Both the position numbers and the translations under genes were made by a program. The notes below the pieces were generated by a model. It was not told where the DNA came from, ran no database searches, and saw only the letters and a program-made list of their open reading frames with translations. Shown piece after piece: positions 5,660 to 5,660 of a DNA stretch of 5,660 nt. Each line of letters begins with the position of its first letter. Position 1 is the first letter of the stretch. The stretch comes from an uncultured Collinsella sp. (GTDB lineage: Bacteria > Actinomycetota > Coriobacteriia > Coriobacteriales > Coriobacteriaceae). Location: positions 1-5,660 of the forward strand of contig CAUEQX010000117.1 of the NCBI GenBank assembly GCA_959020035.1, read 5' to 3'.

Positions 5660-5660
5660 C

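Overview
The window looks like chromosomal housekeeping DNA from a GC-rich Gram-positive bacterium. The FtsH, TilS and Hsp20 sequences and the order tilS–hpt–ftsH suggest the Coriobacteriia (Collinsella-like). That placement is an inference from sequence feel and gene order, because no database could be searched. No mobile element, CRISPR array, tRNA or rRNA is visible.

Left part (1-3378, minus strand, read right to left): tilS (tRNA-Ile lysidine synthetase), then hpt (hypoxanthine phosphoribosyltransferase), then ftsH (membrane AAA+ zinc protease). The ftsH gene runs off the left edge, so its protease domain lies outside the window. One base separates hpt and ftsH. A 147-base gap with a good extended -10 element separates tilS and hpt. 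A short divergent region (3379-3426) serves tilS on one side and a metallo-beta-lactamase-fold hydrolase of the YycJ/WalJ type (3427-4236, plus) on the other.

Middle: the hydrolase gene converges on a small heat-shock protein gene (4317-4748, minus). The two share a strong bidirectional terminator at 4255-4282. Upstream of the hsp20 gene lies an AT-rich intergenic block (4749-4926) with a perfect 8-bp inverted repeat and a short direct repeat. These may be promoter or operator elements, since no clear HAIR or CIRCE heat-shock operator is present.

Right part: a plus-strand gene (4927-5493) of unknown function encodes a very polar protein with one C-terminal membrane anchor. Beyond it is a second strong terminator (5567-5590). 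Its seven-base T-tract is on the minus strand, which implies a convergent transcription unit entering from the right. The last 60 bases carry two further hairpins that may be the 3' end of that unit.

Functionally the genes fit a growth and stress-maintenance neighbourhood: tRNA decoding (TilS), purine salvage (Hpt), membrane protein quality control (FtsH) and protein holding (Hsp20). The window is mostly ordinary. The least explained parts are the tail-anchored orphan protein, the hsp20 upstream region and the structured right edge.
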